From: Hyphomicrobium_A sp963782555
GTDB lineage: Bacteria; Pseudomonadota; Alphaproteobacteria; Rhizobiales; Hyphomicrobiaceae
Direction: 5' to 3'
DNA length: 64,000 nucleotides
Assembly (NCBI GenBank): GCA_963782555.1
Contig: CAWAKB010000001.1
Span: 558,001-622,000 of the forward strand
Each line of letters opens with the position of its first letter. Within the stretch, counting starts at the first letter, position 1. The translations under genes were made by a program, and so were the position numbers. Of the stretch, positions 43,581-53,060 are shown in pieces. The notes beneath the pieces are model-generated. The model was not told the DNA's origin. It worked only from the letters and a program-made list of their open reading frames with translations, and did not search any database.

Positions 43581-46147
43581 ATGACCAAACTCATGGCTGT
43601 TCTAATGCGGGCCGGGCTCCTGCCGGCGGCTGCAGTACTGCTTCTGATCGGCTCGCTTGCGGCGCAAGCTGAGGATTCGCCCGCCGTCGATAAGACGGGG
43701 ACGACCGCTGCCGCAACTCAGAAGAGAGCACCGCCAACGACGCGACGCCAGGCGCAAGTTCGGACAAGAGCGCCAATAAGGAAGCTGCTGCGAAAGATGC
43801 CGCTTCTAAGGATACGGTGGCCCCCCAGAGCAAGGACACGGCGACCGCTGAGAGCAAAGATGCCGCTGCCAAGGACACGGCGGCCACCGAGAGCAAGGAT
43901 GCCGCTGCCAAGGACACGGCGGCCACCGAGAGCAAGGATGCCGCTGCCAAGGACACGGCGGCCACCGAGAGCAAGGATGCCGCTGCCAAGGACACTGCGG
44001 CTACCGAGAGCAAGGATGCCGCTGCCAAGGACACTGCGGCTACCGAGAGCAAGGATGCCGCTGCCAAGGATACGGCGGCCACCGAGAGCAAGGACACCGC
44101 GCCCAAAGATGCGGCCGCAGCCGACAATAAGCCGGAGGATGCGGGGGCAAAGTCCGAGACAGGATTGCTGGGGCAAGCTGCTACTGGCCCAGGCGCGACG
44201 GCGGCAGGGTCCAACTCCCAACAGCCACCGGCCGAGTCCGCCAAGGCATCCGACAAGCCTGACGACAAAGCTGCAGGCGAGCCCTCGACAAAGAAAGCAC
44301 ACGCTCCCGATCATGGCGGTTCGAGTACGACGACGGCCGCGCTTCCGGATGCAGCGGTGGCGGTTCCGGCCGCGGGGGTGGCTGACAAGGTGCTGCCGCC
44401 GGCTGACGCGATCGTGGCGAGCGTGCGCCAGAGGATCCCGGATGCGGCCAAGGGGTCGAATGCCGACGACGTTGCGGCGCTCGCGGCTTTCTACGAGGAG
44501 CTGAACGGCCCGGCGATCTGGGTCTCAACAAGCGGGCTCACCGACAAAGGCAAGGCTGTCGTCAAGGAGATCGCAAAGGCCGACGACTGGGGCCTTCCCG
44601 CCGCAGATTTCCAACTGCCGCAGATCTCTAAAGGTACGCTTACGCCTGAGGCCGCGGCCGACGCTGAGATCATGATCGGCAAGGCCATCCTCAAATACGC
44701 TCGCTATGCCCGCGGCGGCCGCATCAACCCGGATAGCATTTCCGCGCTCATTGACGTTAATCCGCCGCTGCTGGCACCCAAGACCGTCTTGAACGACATC
44801 TCGGTCAGAGACCAGCCGGACGCCTATCTGCGCGGGCTGCAGCCCAAGCATGAGCAGTTCGAGCGGCTCCGGCAGGCGCTCCTGAAGCTGCGCGGCAAGG
44901 GCGCAGACGCAAAGGAAGAGGAGCCGGAGGAGGATCCCGCACTTGCGGTCAAGCTTCCCCCAGGTCGTCTCCTCAGAGGAGGCATGGAGGATCCGCAGGT
45001 GGCGCTGCTGCGTCAGCGGCTCAAGGTACCAGTCGACGACACGACCAAGGAGAAGGTCTACGACGACAAGCTGCAAGAAGCCGTGCGTGCCTTCCAGCGG
45101 TCGAACGGCCTGCGTCCCGACGCCATCATCGGCAACAACACGCGCGCCGTACTCAACGGGCAGCCCAAGCCCGCGGCGCCCACCGCCAACTCCAAGATCG
45201 AGCGCATTCTCATCAACATGGAGCGCTGGCGTTGGGAGCCCGAGAACCTGGGGGAGCTCTATGTTTGGGACAACGTGCCGGAGGCGCTTACGCGCATCGT
45301 AAAGGACGGCAAGATCATCCACACCGACAAGATCATCGTCGGGCAGCCGTCCTGGCCGACGCCGGTCTTCTCCGCCGACATGAAGTTCGTCGTCTTCCAT
45401 CCGAGCTGGGGCGTGCCTGACGGCATCAAGCGCAAGGAGCTGGCGCCGCTTCTGCGCAAGAGCTCGGGTGGTGCTGGTCTCTTCGGCATCTTCGGCGGCG
45501 GCTACTCGGCCCAAGCCGTGCTCGATGCCTACCAGCTCAAGGCCTACTACAACGGGCGTCAGGTCGATCCCAATCAGGTGGATTGGAGCAGCGCCAATAT
45601 CGCCGCCTACAGCTTCCAGCAGCCGCCGGGACCCAAGAACGTTCTGGGCGACGTCAAGTTCTTGTTCCCGAACAAGCACGACGTCTACATGCACGACACG
45701 CCAGAGCGCAACTTGTTCTCCAGATCACCGCGCAATTTTAGCCATGGCTGCATGCGCATCCAGGATCCGCGCCGATTTGCCGAGATCATACTGGCCCAGG
45801 ACAAGGGATGGTCGGCCGATAAGGTGCGCAGCATGTTCAACGGCTACAGCACCCAGGTGGCGCTCGATAAGCATATCCCGGTGCACGTGACGTATTTCAC
45901 GGCCCGTGTCGACGACGACGGCAAGCTGCTTACGTTCCCCGACTTTTATGGCCTCGACGGCCGAACTGCCGCGGCGCTGACCGGCCGGCCGGTGCGCTTC
46001 GAGTCGCCGGTCTATGACGACAACGACCAAGTGGCAGCCTCCGATCCGGAGACGGGCTATGCGGCGCCCCGCCAGCAGTCCCGTAAAAAGCCGAACCATG
46101 GGCCGCCCACCCTCTCCGACGCGATCTCGGACATCTTCTCACCCTGA
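43581..46147 (+). CDS. L,D-transpeptidase (YcbB/LdtD type) with repeat-rich N-terminus, frameshifted near 43715
   Basis: ATG 43581 (GGAG 8 nt upstream) opens a signal peptide, LLPAAAVLLLIGSLAAQAED. Near 43712-43760 the frame must change by a 1-bp deletion to reach SEESTANDATPG and the repeats ESKDAAAKDTAAT (43850-44083). Then come a scaffold domain, a peptidoglycan-binding domain (AVRAFQRSNGLRPDAIIGNN) and the YkuD catalytic domain with HDTPERNLFS and NFSHGCMRIQDP holding the catalytic cysteine. It would form 3-3 cross-links in peptidoglycan. The C-terminal part from GTG 43817 is open to 46147. About 855 codons once the frameshift is ignored. Confidence 0.88.
43850..44083 (+). repeat. 39-bp tandem repeat, six copies, in the L,D-transpeptidase gene
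   Basis: Six head-to-tail units of 39 bp encode ESKDAAAKDTAAT, followed by a seventh, partial unit. Units 2 and 3 are identical to each other, units 4 and 5 are identical to each other with two synonymous changes, and units 1 and 6 carry single synonymous differences. The repeat encodes a charged, alanine-rich, probably extended linker between the signal peptide and the enzyme, and its number is likely variable between strains. Confidence 0.95.
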
Positions 46148-46167
46148 TCGGACTGTCCGCTCTTGGC

Positions 46168-47427
46168 TTAGTCGCGGATGAGCTCGTTGAGCTTATCCGC
46201 GATTTTCTTGGGGTCTGAGGGAAATCCCGCCCCAATCCACCATGCCTCGAACGCCGCGATCACGCGTCCGACCTCGGGACCCGGCGTCACGCCGCGTGCC
46301 AGCACGTCGGCGCCGCGTACTGGCAGCTCAGGTGCGCGCCAGCGCGCGCTGAGGCGAACGCGTTCGGCACGGGGTTTGGCATCCGGCGCTTCGCCAGAGC
46401 GCACCCAATCCATCAGCGCGCCATCGACGAAGGCCTGGGGACCCTGACGGTAGAGATAGGCCTGCGCCTCGAGCTCATCTGCCTGGGGGTCAAAAGCCCG
46501 GTCTCGGGCGCTGGCCTGCGCGAGCCGCGCGGTCTCGGCTGCCGACAGGCGCAGCCGCCGTTGCAGGGCGCCAGCGTCCTGCGAGCCGTCGAGCGCAAGC
46601 GCGGCGAGGCGCAGCACCGGATCGGGAACACGCCCGAGCGATTTCTCGATCGCCACAAGCCGCTGCAACCGCTCCAGGTTGCCGGATGCGCCGAGCACGG
46701 GCTCGACGAGGCCTGTCTCAACCATGGCGCCTACGGCCTCGATTGCGCCGCGTGCCGCCAGCAACAACAAGAGCTCGGCACGGACGCGCTCGCCCGAGAG
46801 CCCGGCGAGCCCGGCCTTCTCGGCGACCGCTGCGGCGAGCCCCGTCGGATCGGGCGCCGCGGCATTCCCATATTCGGCGAGGAAGCGAAAGAAGCGCAGC
46901 GTGCGCAAATAGTCCTCGCGGATGCGCTCGCGCGCATCGCCGATGAAGCGCACGCGCCGTGCCTTAAGGTCGGAGTAGCCGCCAAGCGGGTCGTGCACGC
47001 TGCCGCCGGCACTGCAGTAGAGCGCGTTCATTGTGAAGTCGCGCCGCCGCGCGTCCTCGGTCCAATCCGTCGTGAAGGTGACCCGCGCGTGGCGGCCAAA
47101 GGTCTCGATGTCGCGTCTGAGCGTCGTCACCTCGAAGGGCACGTGGCGCGCCACGACGGTGACGGTGCCGTGCTCGAAACCCGTGGGTACGGGATGAAGC
47201 TCCGCCTTGGCGGCGAGCTGCATCACCTCGTCGGGCAGCGCCGTCGTGGCGATGTCGACATCCTTGACCGGCGCGCCCATCAAGGCATTGCGAACGGCAC
47301 CGCCCACGGCTCGAGCCTCGGCGCCTTCCGCCGTGAGGGCTGCAAACACCTCACGCGTGGCGGGCCGGGTCAGCCATTCGGCCTCCGACAGATCGGGAAG
47401 CCGCTCGCTTTGGTTCGCGCGCGCCAT
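46168..47427 (-). CDS. cca: CCA-adding enzyme / tRNA nucleotidyltransferase
   Basis: 419 aa of the class II poly(A) polymerase-like family. ARAVGGAVRNALMGAPVKDV carries the GG(x)VR motif and DVDIATTALPDEV the catalytic aspartates; RRDFTMNALYCSA and RIREDYLRTLRFFRF follow. Adds or repairs the CCA end of tRNAs. It is the last gene of a three-gene operon with the nudix hydrolase and the DUF6111 protein; the gap to the latter is 13 nt. Confidence 0.95.
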   Translation of the reverse strand: MARANQSERLPDLSEAEWLTRPATREVFAALTAEGAEARAVGGAVRNALMGAPVKDVDIATTALPDEVMQLAAKAELHPVPTGFEHGTVTVVARHVPFEVTTLRRDIETFGRHARVTFTTDWTEDARRRDFTMNALYCSAGGSVHDPLGGYSDLKARRVRFIGDARERIREDYLRTLRFFRFLAEYGNAAAPDPTGLAAAVAEKAGLAGLSGERVRAELLLLLAARGAIEAVGAMVETGLVEPVLGASGNLERLQRLVAIEKSLGRVPDPVLRLAALALDGSQDAGALQRRLRLSAAETARLAQASARDRAFDPQADELEAQAYLYRQGPQAFVDGALMDWVRSGEAPDAKPRAERVRLSARWRAPELPVRGADVLARGVTPGPEVGRVIAAFEAWWIGAGFPSDPKKIADKLNELIRD

Positions 47428-47440
47428 GAGTGTCCCGTGG

Positions 47441-47707
47441 CTAGTCGACGTGGCCGGGCTCGATGCGGCCGTCCTTGAGGATGGGCGGGGTGTAGGTCTG
47501 CCCGGGCTTGCCTCCCGACATCGATCCGAAGGTCACGAGCGTCACCAGCATGAGGATGGCGCCGGCCACGAAAAGCCAGACCAGCGGCGCGTCATCGAGC
47601 ACACGGGTGGCGCCGGCCTTCTCGTCGCGGGTCATGTAGACGTAGGCGACGTAGATGATGGTCGGCAGCAGGAACAGCAGCACGTTCTCGACGATGATGC
47701 GGATCAT
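47441..47707 (-). CDS. DUF6111 family membrane protein
   Basis: 88 aa from ATG 47707. Two membrane helices (VENVLLFLLPTIIYVAYVYM and WLFVAGAILMLVTLVTFGSM) are joined by a charged loop; the tail GQTYTPPILKDGRIEPGHVD is well conserved in the family. Function unknown. Its ATG overlaps the nudix stop as ATGA, and cca follows 13 nt later. This gene order is typical of Hyphomicrobiales. Confidence 0.88.
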   Translation of the reverse strand: MIRIIVENVLLFLLPTIIYVAYVYMTRDEKAGATRVLDDAPLVWLFVAGAILMLVTLVTFGSMSGGKPGQTYTPPILKDGRIEPGHVD

Positions 47708-48381
47708 GCGGAAAAAAGCCTGTGATGCATATTCTTCATGATACCAGCGGTGGCGCCCCAAATGTACCTCTGTTCGAAGGGCATAGCATAGAAGCGTCGC
47801 TGCTTGCCGCGCCAGGAGCGGACGTGCGTTGCGTGGTTCTGCGCGTCCATGAGGAACGCGAGCGGCACCTCGAAGGCATCGGCGACCTCGTTGGAATCGA
47901 GCGTCAGCTCGAAGCCCTCGTGCACGATTGCCACGACGGGAACGATGCGGTAGCCGGTCCCGGTGCGGTAGGCATCGAGAAAGCCCAACGGCTCGACAAA
48001 ACGAGCCTCGAGACCGATCTCCTCGTGCGCCTCACGCAAAGCTGCGGCGATTGGGTCGCGGTCGCTCTCCTCGATTTTGCCGCCAGGGAACGAAACCTGG
48101 CCGGCATGCGTGGGCAAGTGGTCGGTGCGCTGGGTGAGCAGGACCGTGAGATCCGCACGCGCGACGATCGGCACCAGGACGGCGGCAGGGCGCGGCGCGG
48201 AGTGCGCCACCAACTCGGGGACGAGCTCCGGGTTGAGGTCGAAATCGCTCGGCTCGGGCGCCCCGCCTCGATCGGCGCACCAGGCCCCACCCGGCGGTTC
48301 CTTATGGAACGCCCGGTCGGCGAGGACCCGGAAACGGGCCTCCGTCAGCACCGGCGCAGCTGTTGCGTGGGCGTCCTGCAT
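47704..48381 (-). CDS. Nudix hydrolase, CoA pyrophosphatase type
   Basis: 225 aa. The nudix box FPGGKIEESDRDPIAAALRE continues as AHEEIGL; the acidic D replacing the usual E after GGK is normal for the CoA pyrophosphatase (NudL/YeaB) group. QVSFPGGKIE and the upstream VLLTQRTDHLPTHAGQ strengthen that assignment. It would hydrolyse CoA and related nucleotide diphosphates to limit coenzyme damage products. First gene of the nudix-DUF6111-cca operon. Confidence 0.92.
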   Translation of the reverse strand: MQDAHATAAPVLTEARFRVLADRAFHKEPPGGAWCADRGGAPEPSDFDLNPELVPELVAHSAPRPAAVLVPIVARADLTVLLTQRTDHLPTHAGQVSFPGGKIEESDRDPIAAALREAHEEIGLEARFVEPLGFLDAYRTGTGYRIVPVVAIVHEGFELTLDSNEVADAFEVPLAFLMDAQNHATHVRSWRGKQRRFYAMPFEQRYIWGATAGIMKNMHHRLFSA

Positions 48382-48518
48382 GGTGCGAGCATACCACCGT
48401 CGTTCGTGTTAGGGATCACACGAAGCAGGCCGCCATGTCGCGGCCCGTGCCAATCACGATGCCGTCAAACTCTGACGCGAGCCTTGCGAGATTCGCGGCT
48501 TGGCCAAGGAGGACTGGT

Positions 48519-49727
48519 TTGACCTTCCCGCCGTCACGCGCGCTGCTTGCGGTCCTTCTCTGCCTGGTGCTGTCATTGCCGGCGCTCACGGCAAGGGCCA
48601 CCGAGGCGGACTTCATAGCGACCTTGAGCCCTGCCGAGAAGCAGGAGTTCACGGGATGGCGAGCGGCACAGACGCATTACGAGCGCCGGCTCAACGCCTA
48701 TTGGCACGAGGTCGAGAAAAAGCGCAAGGGACGCCGCCCCAAGCGGAGCAGCGGAAAGCTCTACGGGCCCGACGACTATGTCTGGACCTTTCCGCCTGAG
48801 TATGCGGGCCCGGGCCTGAGCGCCGGCCTGGCGCGGCGCTGGGAGCATTACCAGGCCGCGCAAGAGAAGGCACGGCCGTACAAGGCGCGGGAGGCGCAGC
48901 CCGGGATCGAGGAGTTTCTCGCGGCCGCCAAGAAGTACTACGGTTTTGTGCCCACCCGCGTGTCGGAGGCCGAGTTCAAGCGGCGTTATGCAGAAGAGTC
49001 ATTGCGGCTCGGTCTTACCAAGGAGCAGGTCGTGCGCGTCTACGCGCTGGAGACCGGCGGCAACGGTACCGCCGACATGCAAGCCGGCATTCACCCGATC
49101 ACCAAGAAGGGCCACCCGATCTCGTCCGCGCTTGGCTACGCGCAGCTCCTGCATGCCAACACCATCGGTGAGCTGGTGAAGAGCGGCGACACTTTTATCG
49201 CGCGCTTGCGGAGGATGGCGGCCGCGACGCGCGATCCGACGCGCGCGAGGGAGCTCAAAGGCAAGATCGTCGCGCTCCAGCGCATGCTGCAGTCCGCCCG
49301 CTCGGTCCCAAATGATTGGTACCGCCACGTCGCCTTCGCGCGGACGCCGCGCGGTTACGGCATGCACGCGATCAACTTGGACGGCGACATCGGGCCCTGG
49401 CTGCAATCGGAGAAGCTTGTGGGGCTCAAGGAGTTTGCCGCGCGCAAAGGTGTAACCAACCTCTCGGGCGAGGAGATCGAGCTCATGAACCTTTCAGGTC
49501 CGGCGACGGGCCTGGAGATGATGCAGCCCGTCGGCCTCACGGCGCCGACGAGCAACTTCTTTGCCCGGCGCGCCTACTACGTCAACAAGATGGTGAAGGG
49601 CAAGACGTCGGCGGAGCTGCTCGCCGAGTTCACGCGGCGCATGGACAACAGCTCAAAGCAGCCGGGTGCCGTCGAGTTCGCGCAGGCCTTCGACGAGGTA
49701 CGGCAAGCCAGGCATCCGTGGCGATGA
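48519..49727 (+). CDS. Exported lysozyme-fold / lytic-transglycosylase-like protein
   Basis: 402 aa. TTG 48519 is chosen because a strong AAGGAGG (48506-48512) lies 6 nt before it and the protein then begins at once with a signal peptide, SRALLAVLLCLVLSLPALTA. ATG 48435 or 48459 would add an unlikely hydrophilic leader. Around residue 177, VYALETGGNGTADMQAG gives a likely catalytic glutamate, and SSALGYAQLLHANT gives the GYAQ block seen in SLT-like murein glycosidases. I infer peptidoglycan cleavage; the family is not one I can name. Convergent with hemF. Confidence 0.8.
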   Translation: MTFPPSRALLAVLLCLVLSLPALTARATEADFIATLSPAEKQEFTGWRAAQTHYERRLNAYWHEVEKKRKGRRPKRSSGKLYGPDDYVWTFPPEYAGPGLSAGLARRWEHYQAAQEKARPYKAREAQPGIEEFLAAAKKYYGFVPTRVSEAEFKRRYAEESLRLGLTKEQVVRVYALETGGNGTADMQAGIHPITKKGHPISSALGYAQLLHANTIGELVKSGDTFIARLRRMAAATRDPTRARELKGKIVALQRMLQSARSVPNDWYRHVAFARTPRGYGMHAINLDGDIGPWLQSEKLVGLKEFAARKGVTNLSGEEIELMNLSGPATGLEMMQPVGLTAPTSNFFARRAYYVNKMVKGKTSAELLAEFTRRMDNSSKQPGAVEFAQAFDEVRQARHPWR

Positions 49728-49733
49728 GGGGCC

Positions 49734-50660
49734 TCACGGCCACTTAACGATGGGCGGCATCGACGAAAGGATCGCGTCGACGTTGCCGCCGGTCTTGAGG
49801 CCGAACACCGTGCCGCGGTCATAGAGCAGATTGAACTCGACGTAGCGGCCGCGGCGCACGAGCTGCTCCTCGCGGTCGGCGTCGCTCCAAGGCAGCTGGA
49901 AGTTTCCGCGCACGAGCATGGGGTAGACCTGAAGGAAGGCGCGGCCCACGTCTTGCGTGAAGGCGAAGGCTGAGTCCCAGCCCCCCGCTGCCTCGGGCGG
50001 CGTTAGATAGTCGTAGAAGATGCCGCCGATGCCGCGCATCTCCCTGCGGTGGGGCAGGTAGAAGTACTCGTCGCACCACTTCTTGAAATGCGGGTAGTCG
50101 GCGACCTTGTGCGGCTCGCAGGCGCCGTACATGGCCGCGTGGAAGGCGAGCGTGTCCGCGTCCTGCTGCGTGCGCCGACGCTCCAGCACCGGTGTCAGGT
50201 CAGCGCCGCCGCCGAACCACCACTTCGTGGTGACGACCATGCGCGTGTTCATGTGCACAGCCGGCACGTTGGGGTTCTGCGGATGGGCGATGAGCGAGAT
50301 GCCCGAGGCCCAAAACTGCGGGTGCTCCTCGGCGCCGGGAATTTGCTTGCGGAACTCCGGCGCGAACTCGCCAAAGACGGTCGAGGTGTGGACGCCAACC
50401 TTCTCGAAGACGCGGCCCCCCATCAGGCTCATGACGCCGCCGCCGCCGGGGGCGCCTGTATGGTCCGCGCGCTCCCAGGGCGTCCGCTTGAAACGTCCCG
50501 GCACCCGATCGGAAAGCGGGGCGCCTTCGGGGAGGCCGTCCTCGAGCGCCTCGAAAGCTGAGCAGATCTGGTCACGCAGCGTCTCGAACCACGCCTGTGC
50601 GGCCTGTTTGTGGGCAGCTATTTCGGCCGTGTCACCGGGGGGGTGTTGCAGCTTTGTCAT
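49734..50660 (-). CDS. hemF: Oxygen-dependent coproporphyrinogen-III oxidase
   Basis: 308 aa from ATG 50660. RTPWERADHTGAPGGGGVMS, VFEKVGVHTSTVFGEF, VHMNTRMVVTTKWWFGGGAD and GIGGIFYDYL match HemF over its whole length; the C-terminus VDAILSSMPPIVKWP is the classic end. It converts coproporphyrinogen III to protoporphyrinogen IX in haem synthesis and needs oxygen. An extra frame upstream of ATG 50660 is not supported. Confidence 0.97.
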   Translation of the reverse strand: MTKLQHPPGDTAEIAAHKQAAQAWFETLRDQICSAFEALEDGLPEGAPLSDRVPGRFKRTPWERADHTGAPGGGGVMSLMGGRVFEKVGVHTSTVFGEFAPEFRKQIPGAEEHPQFWASGISLIAHPQNPNVPAVHMNTRMVVTTKWWFGGGADLTPVLERRRTQQDADTLAFHAAMYGACEPHKVADYPHFKKWCDEYFYLPHRREMRGIGGIFYDYLTPPEAAGGWDSAFAFTQDVGRAFLQVYPMLVRGNFQLPWSDADREEQLVRRGRYVEFNLLYDRGTVFGLKTGGNVDAILSSMPPIVKWP

Positions 50661-50838
50661 TCTCGGCCTCGCCCCTTTTGTTGGCGCAATTCCCCCTATA
50701 TATCCAGGGCGGCGATGTCTAGGGAGGCACGCCGCCGGCCCCAAGACCCATTAACGCTTGCGCTGGCGCGCTGCCGACGGAAATTGCCAGCCGTCGCGCC
50801 CCGGTGTCGATGATCCATTGTGGATCCGGAGCCCCGTC

Positions 50839-52704
50839 ATGATCGCCCGCATCTTCCGCTGGCTCGAGACGCGCAGAGAGTCGTTCCCGGTCGAGACGCC
50901 GGGGATGCCGCCGACGACGTTCTGGGCCTTCGTCCTTCACTACACGCATCCCTTCTGGCCGCTCATTCTCGCCTCCTCGCTGTTTGCGGCGGCGGTGGCG
51001 CTCATCGAGGTGTCGCTGTTCGGCTTCCTCGGCGATCTCGTCGATTGGCTGTCGAAGGCGGACCGCACCACCTTCTGGTCGGATCATGCCACTTTCCTCA
51101 TCGGAATGGCGTTGGTGGTGCTCGTCTTGCTGCCGATCCTCAAGTTTTTCTACGAGGCGGTGATCCATCAGGGGATCCTCGGCAACTTCACCATGCGCAC
51201 GCGCTGGCAGGCGCACCGCTACGTGCTGCGCCAATCCATGGAGTTCTTCCAGAACGACTACGCCGGCCGCGTCGCCGCCAAGGTGATGCAGACCTCGATG
51301 GCGGTGCGCGAGGTGGTGATGAAGATTGCCGAGGTGCTGCTTTACGTGGCGATCTACTTCACGGGCGCGGTCATCCTCTTTGCCTCGAGCGATCTGCGCC
51401 TCTCCGCGCCGCTCATCCTGTGGTTCGCCGGCTACCTCGGTGCCATGTACTACTTCGTGCCTCGCCTTGCCGCCGTCTCGTCGGAGCAGGCCGACGCCCG
51501 CTCCCTCATGACCGGACGAGTGGTCGACACCTATACCAACATCTCCACCGTCAAGATGTTCGCGCACGCCGAGCGCGAGGATGCCTACGCACAAGCCAGC
51601 ATGGGCGTGTTCCTCGACACCGTGCATCGCCAGATGCGGCTTGTCACGCTGCTGACCATCGCCTTGAACGTCCTCAACGCGTTTTTGTTGTTCTCGGTCG
51701 CCGCGACCTCGATCTGGCTGTGGACGCTCAACGCGGTGACCACGGGCGCCATCGCCTTCTCGGTCGGCCTGGTGATGCGCCTGCAGGGAATGTCGCACTG
51801 GATCATGTGGGAGGTTGCGGGCCTGTTCGAGAACGTCGGTGTGGTCCAGGATGGTCTGGAGACGATCGCGCGCGAGCGCACGGTGATGGATGCGCCGGAC
51901 GCCAAGCCGCTCGTCGTGGAAAAGGGCGAGATCCGTTTCGAGCACATCCGCTTCAACTACGGCCGCGACATGGAGACGGGCCGCGGCAGCGTCATCGAGG
52001 ATCTGACGCTCACGATCGAGCCGGGAGAGAAGGTCGGCCTCGTCGGCCGCTCGGGCGCCGGCAAGTCGACGCTTGTCAGCCTCTTGTTGCGCTTCTACGA
52101 CCTCGACGGCGGCCGCATCCTCATCGACGGCCAGGATATCGCCCATGTGACCCAGGACAGCCTGCGCGCCGACATCGGCATGGTGACGCAGGACACCTCG
52201 CTTCTCCACCGGACCGTCATGGACAACATCCTCTACGGCCGCCCGCACGCCGACGAGGCGGAGGCGATCGCGGCGGCGAGGAAGGCGGCTGCGCACGACT
52301 TCATCGTCGGGCTCGAGGACTATAAGGGCCGCACCGGCTATGAGGCGCATGTGGGCGAGCGCGGCGTCAAGCTCTCCGGCGGCCAGCGCCAGAGGGTTGC
52401 AATTGCTCGCGTGCTCTTGAAGGACGCACCGATCCTCGTCCTCGACGAGGCCACGAGTGCGCTCGATTCCGAGGTCGAGGCAGCGATCCAGGAGCAATTG
52501 GTAAATCTGATGAGCGGCAAGACGGTGATCGCCATCGCCCACCGCCTGTCAACGATCGCCGCCATGGACCGGCTCGTGATCATGGACGAGGGACGCATCA
52601 TCGAGCAGGGGAGCCACGGCGAGCTCCTGCGCCGTGGCGGCCTTTATGCCGAGCTTTGGGCGCGACAGTCAGGCGGCTTTCTTGCCCAAGACGCCGCCGA
52701 GTGA
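50839..52704 (+). CDS. ABC exporter, fused permease and ATPase
   Basis: 621 aa from ATG 50839. Six helices form the type I exporter domain (residues 30-330). The nucleotide-binding domain has VGLVGRSGAGKSTLVSLLLR (Walker A), KLSGGQRQRVAIARVLL (signature) and ILVLDEATSAL (Walker B), plus the H-loop in IAIAHRLST. The region near ETRRESFPVETPGMPPTTFW matches a multidrug- or lipid-type exporter, likely a homodimer. Substrate unknown. It is divergent from hemF. Confidence 0.93.
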   Translation: MIARIFRWLETRRESFPVETPGMPPTTFWAFVLHYTHPFWPLILASSLFAAAVALIEVSLFGFLGDLVDWLSKADRTTFWSDHATFLIGMALVVLVLLPILKFFYEAVIHQGILGNFTMRTRWQAHRYVLRQSMEFFQNDYAGRVAAKVMQTSMAVREVVMKIAEVLLYVAIYFTGAVILFASSDLRLSAPLILWFAGYLGAMYYFVPRLAAVSSEQADARSLMTGRVVDTYTNISTVKMFAHAEREDAYAQASMGVFLDTVHRQMRLVTLLTIALNVLNAFLLFSVAATSIWLWTLNAVTTGAIAFSVGLVMRLQGMSHWIMWEVAGLFENVGVVQDGLETIARERTVMDAPDAKPLVVEKGEIRFEHIRFNYGRDMETGRGSVIEDLTLTIEPGEKVGLVGRSGAGKSTLVSLLLRFYDLDGGRILIDGQDIAHVTQDSLRADIGMVTQDTSLLHRTVMDNILYGRPHADEAEAIAAARKAAAHDFIVGLEDYKGRTGYEAHVGERGVKLSGGQRQRVAIARVLLKDAPILVLDEATSALDSEVEAAIQEQLVNLMSGKTVIAIAHRLSTIAAMDRLVIMDEGRIIEQGSHGELLRRGGLYAELWARQSGGFLAQDAAE

Positions 52705-53060
52705 GGGGGCGGGTTCCCCGATGATCTGCAACCTTTGGCTCAAGCCGGCGTGAGAGGCGCGATGAGCGCTGCTCGGTAAACGCCCGCGCCACAACCCTTT
52801 TGCCTGATGCCCGTCACGCGCCGTGCGCCAAATTGCCTCCGCTTTTGTGACCTGCGAGGCTTGAGGGCAGCTTAGAACAATGTCAAAAAACCACATGGCA
52901 AATCTCCCGGAGTTATAGGCCTATCGCGGTGGCGCTCGGTTCTGGCTCGGGGCCTGCAGGCCCAAGCTTGTAGCGTCAGCCGGTGGGAGTCAGGTGGCCC
53001 GCGAGGTTTGAGTGGGGCACATCATCTTTTTTCTTGGAATCCTCAAAGGCGGAGGCACTC
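52705..53060. other. Intergenic region upstream of petABC, with two perfect palindromes
   Basis: About 355 bp without a gene. ATAGGCCTAT (52915-52924) and GGGCCTGCAGGCCC (52950-52963) are perfect palindromes of 10 and 14 bp, 100-140 bp before petA, and could bind a dimeric regulator of the bc1 operon. TTTTTTC (53027-53033) lies close to the start. I find no sure promoter. Confidence 0.5.

Noticed and set aside
43850..44083. Regular repeats as a possible CRISPR array
   Set aside because: Units are directly adjacent without spacers and encode protein in frame, so this is a coding minisatellite.
50719..52542. Open frame of about 600 codons opposite the ABC exporter
   Set aside because: It is rich in histidine, arginine and aspartate with no family motif, typical of antisense frames in GC-rich genes; the exporter strand has all ABC motifs.
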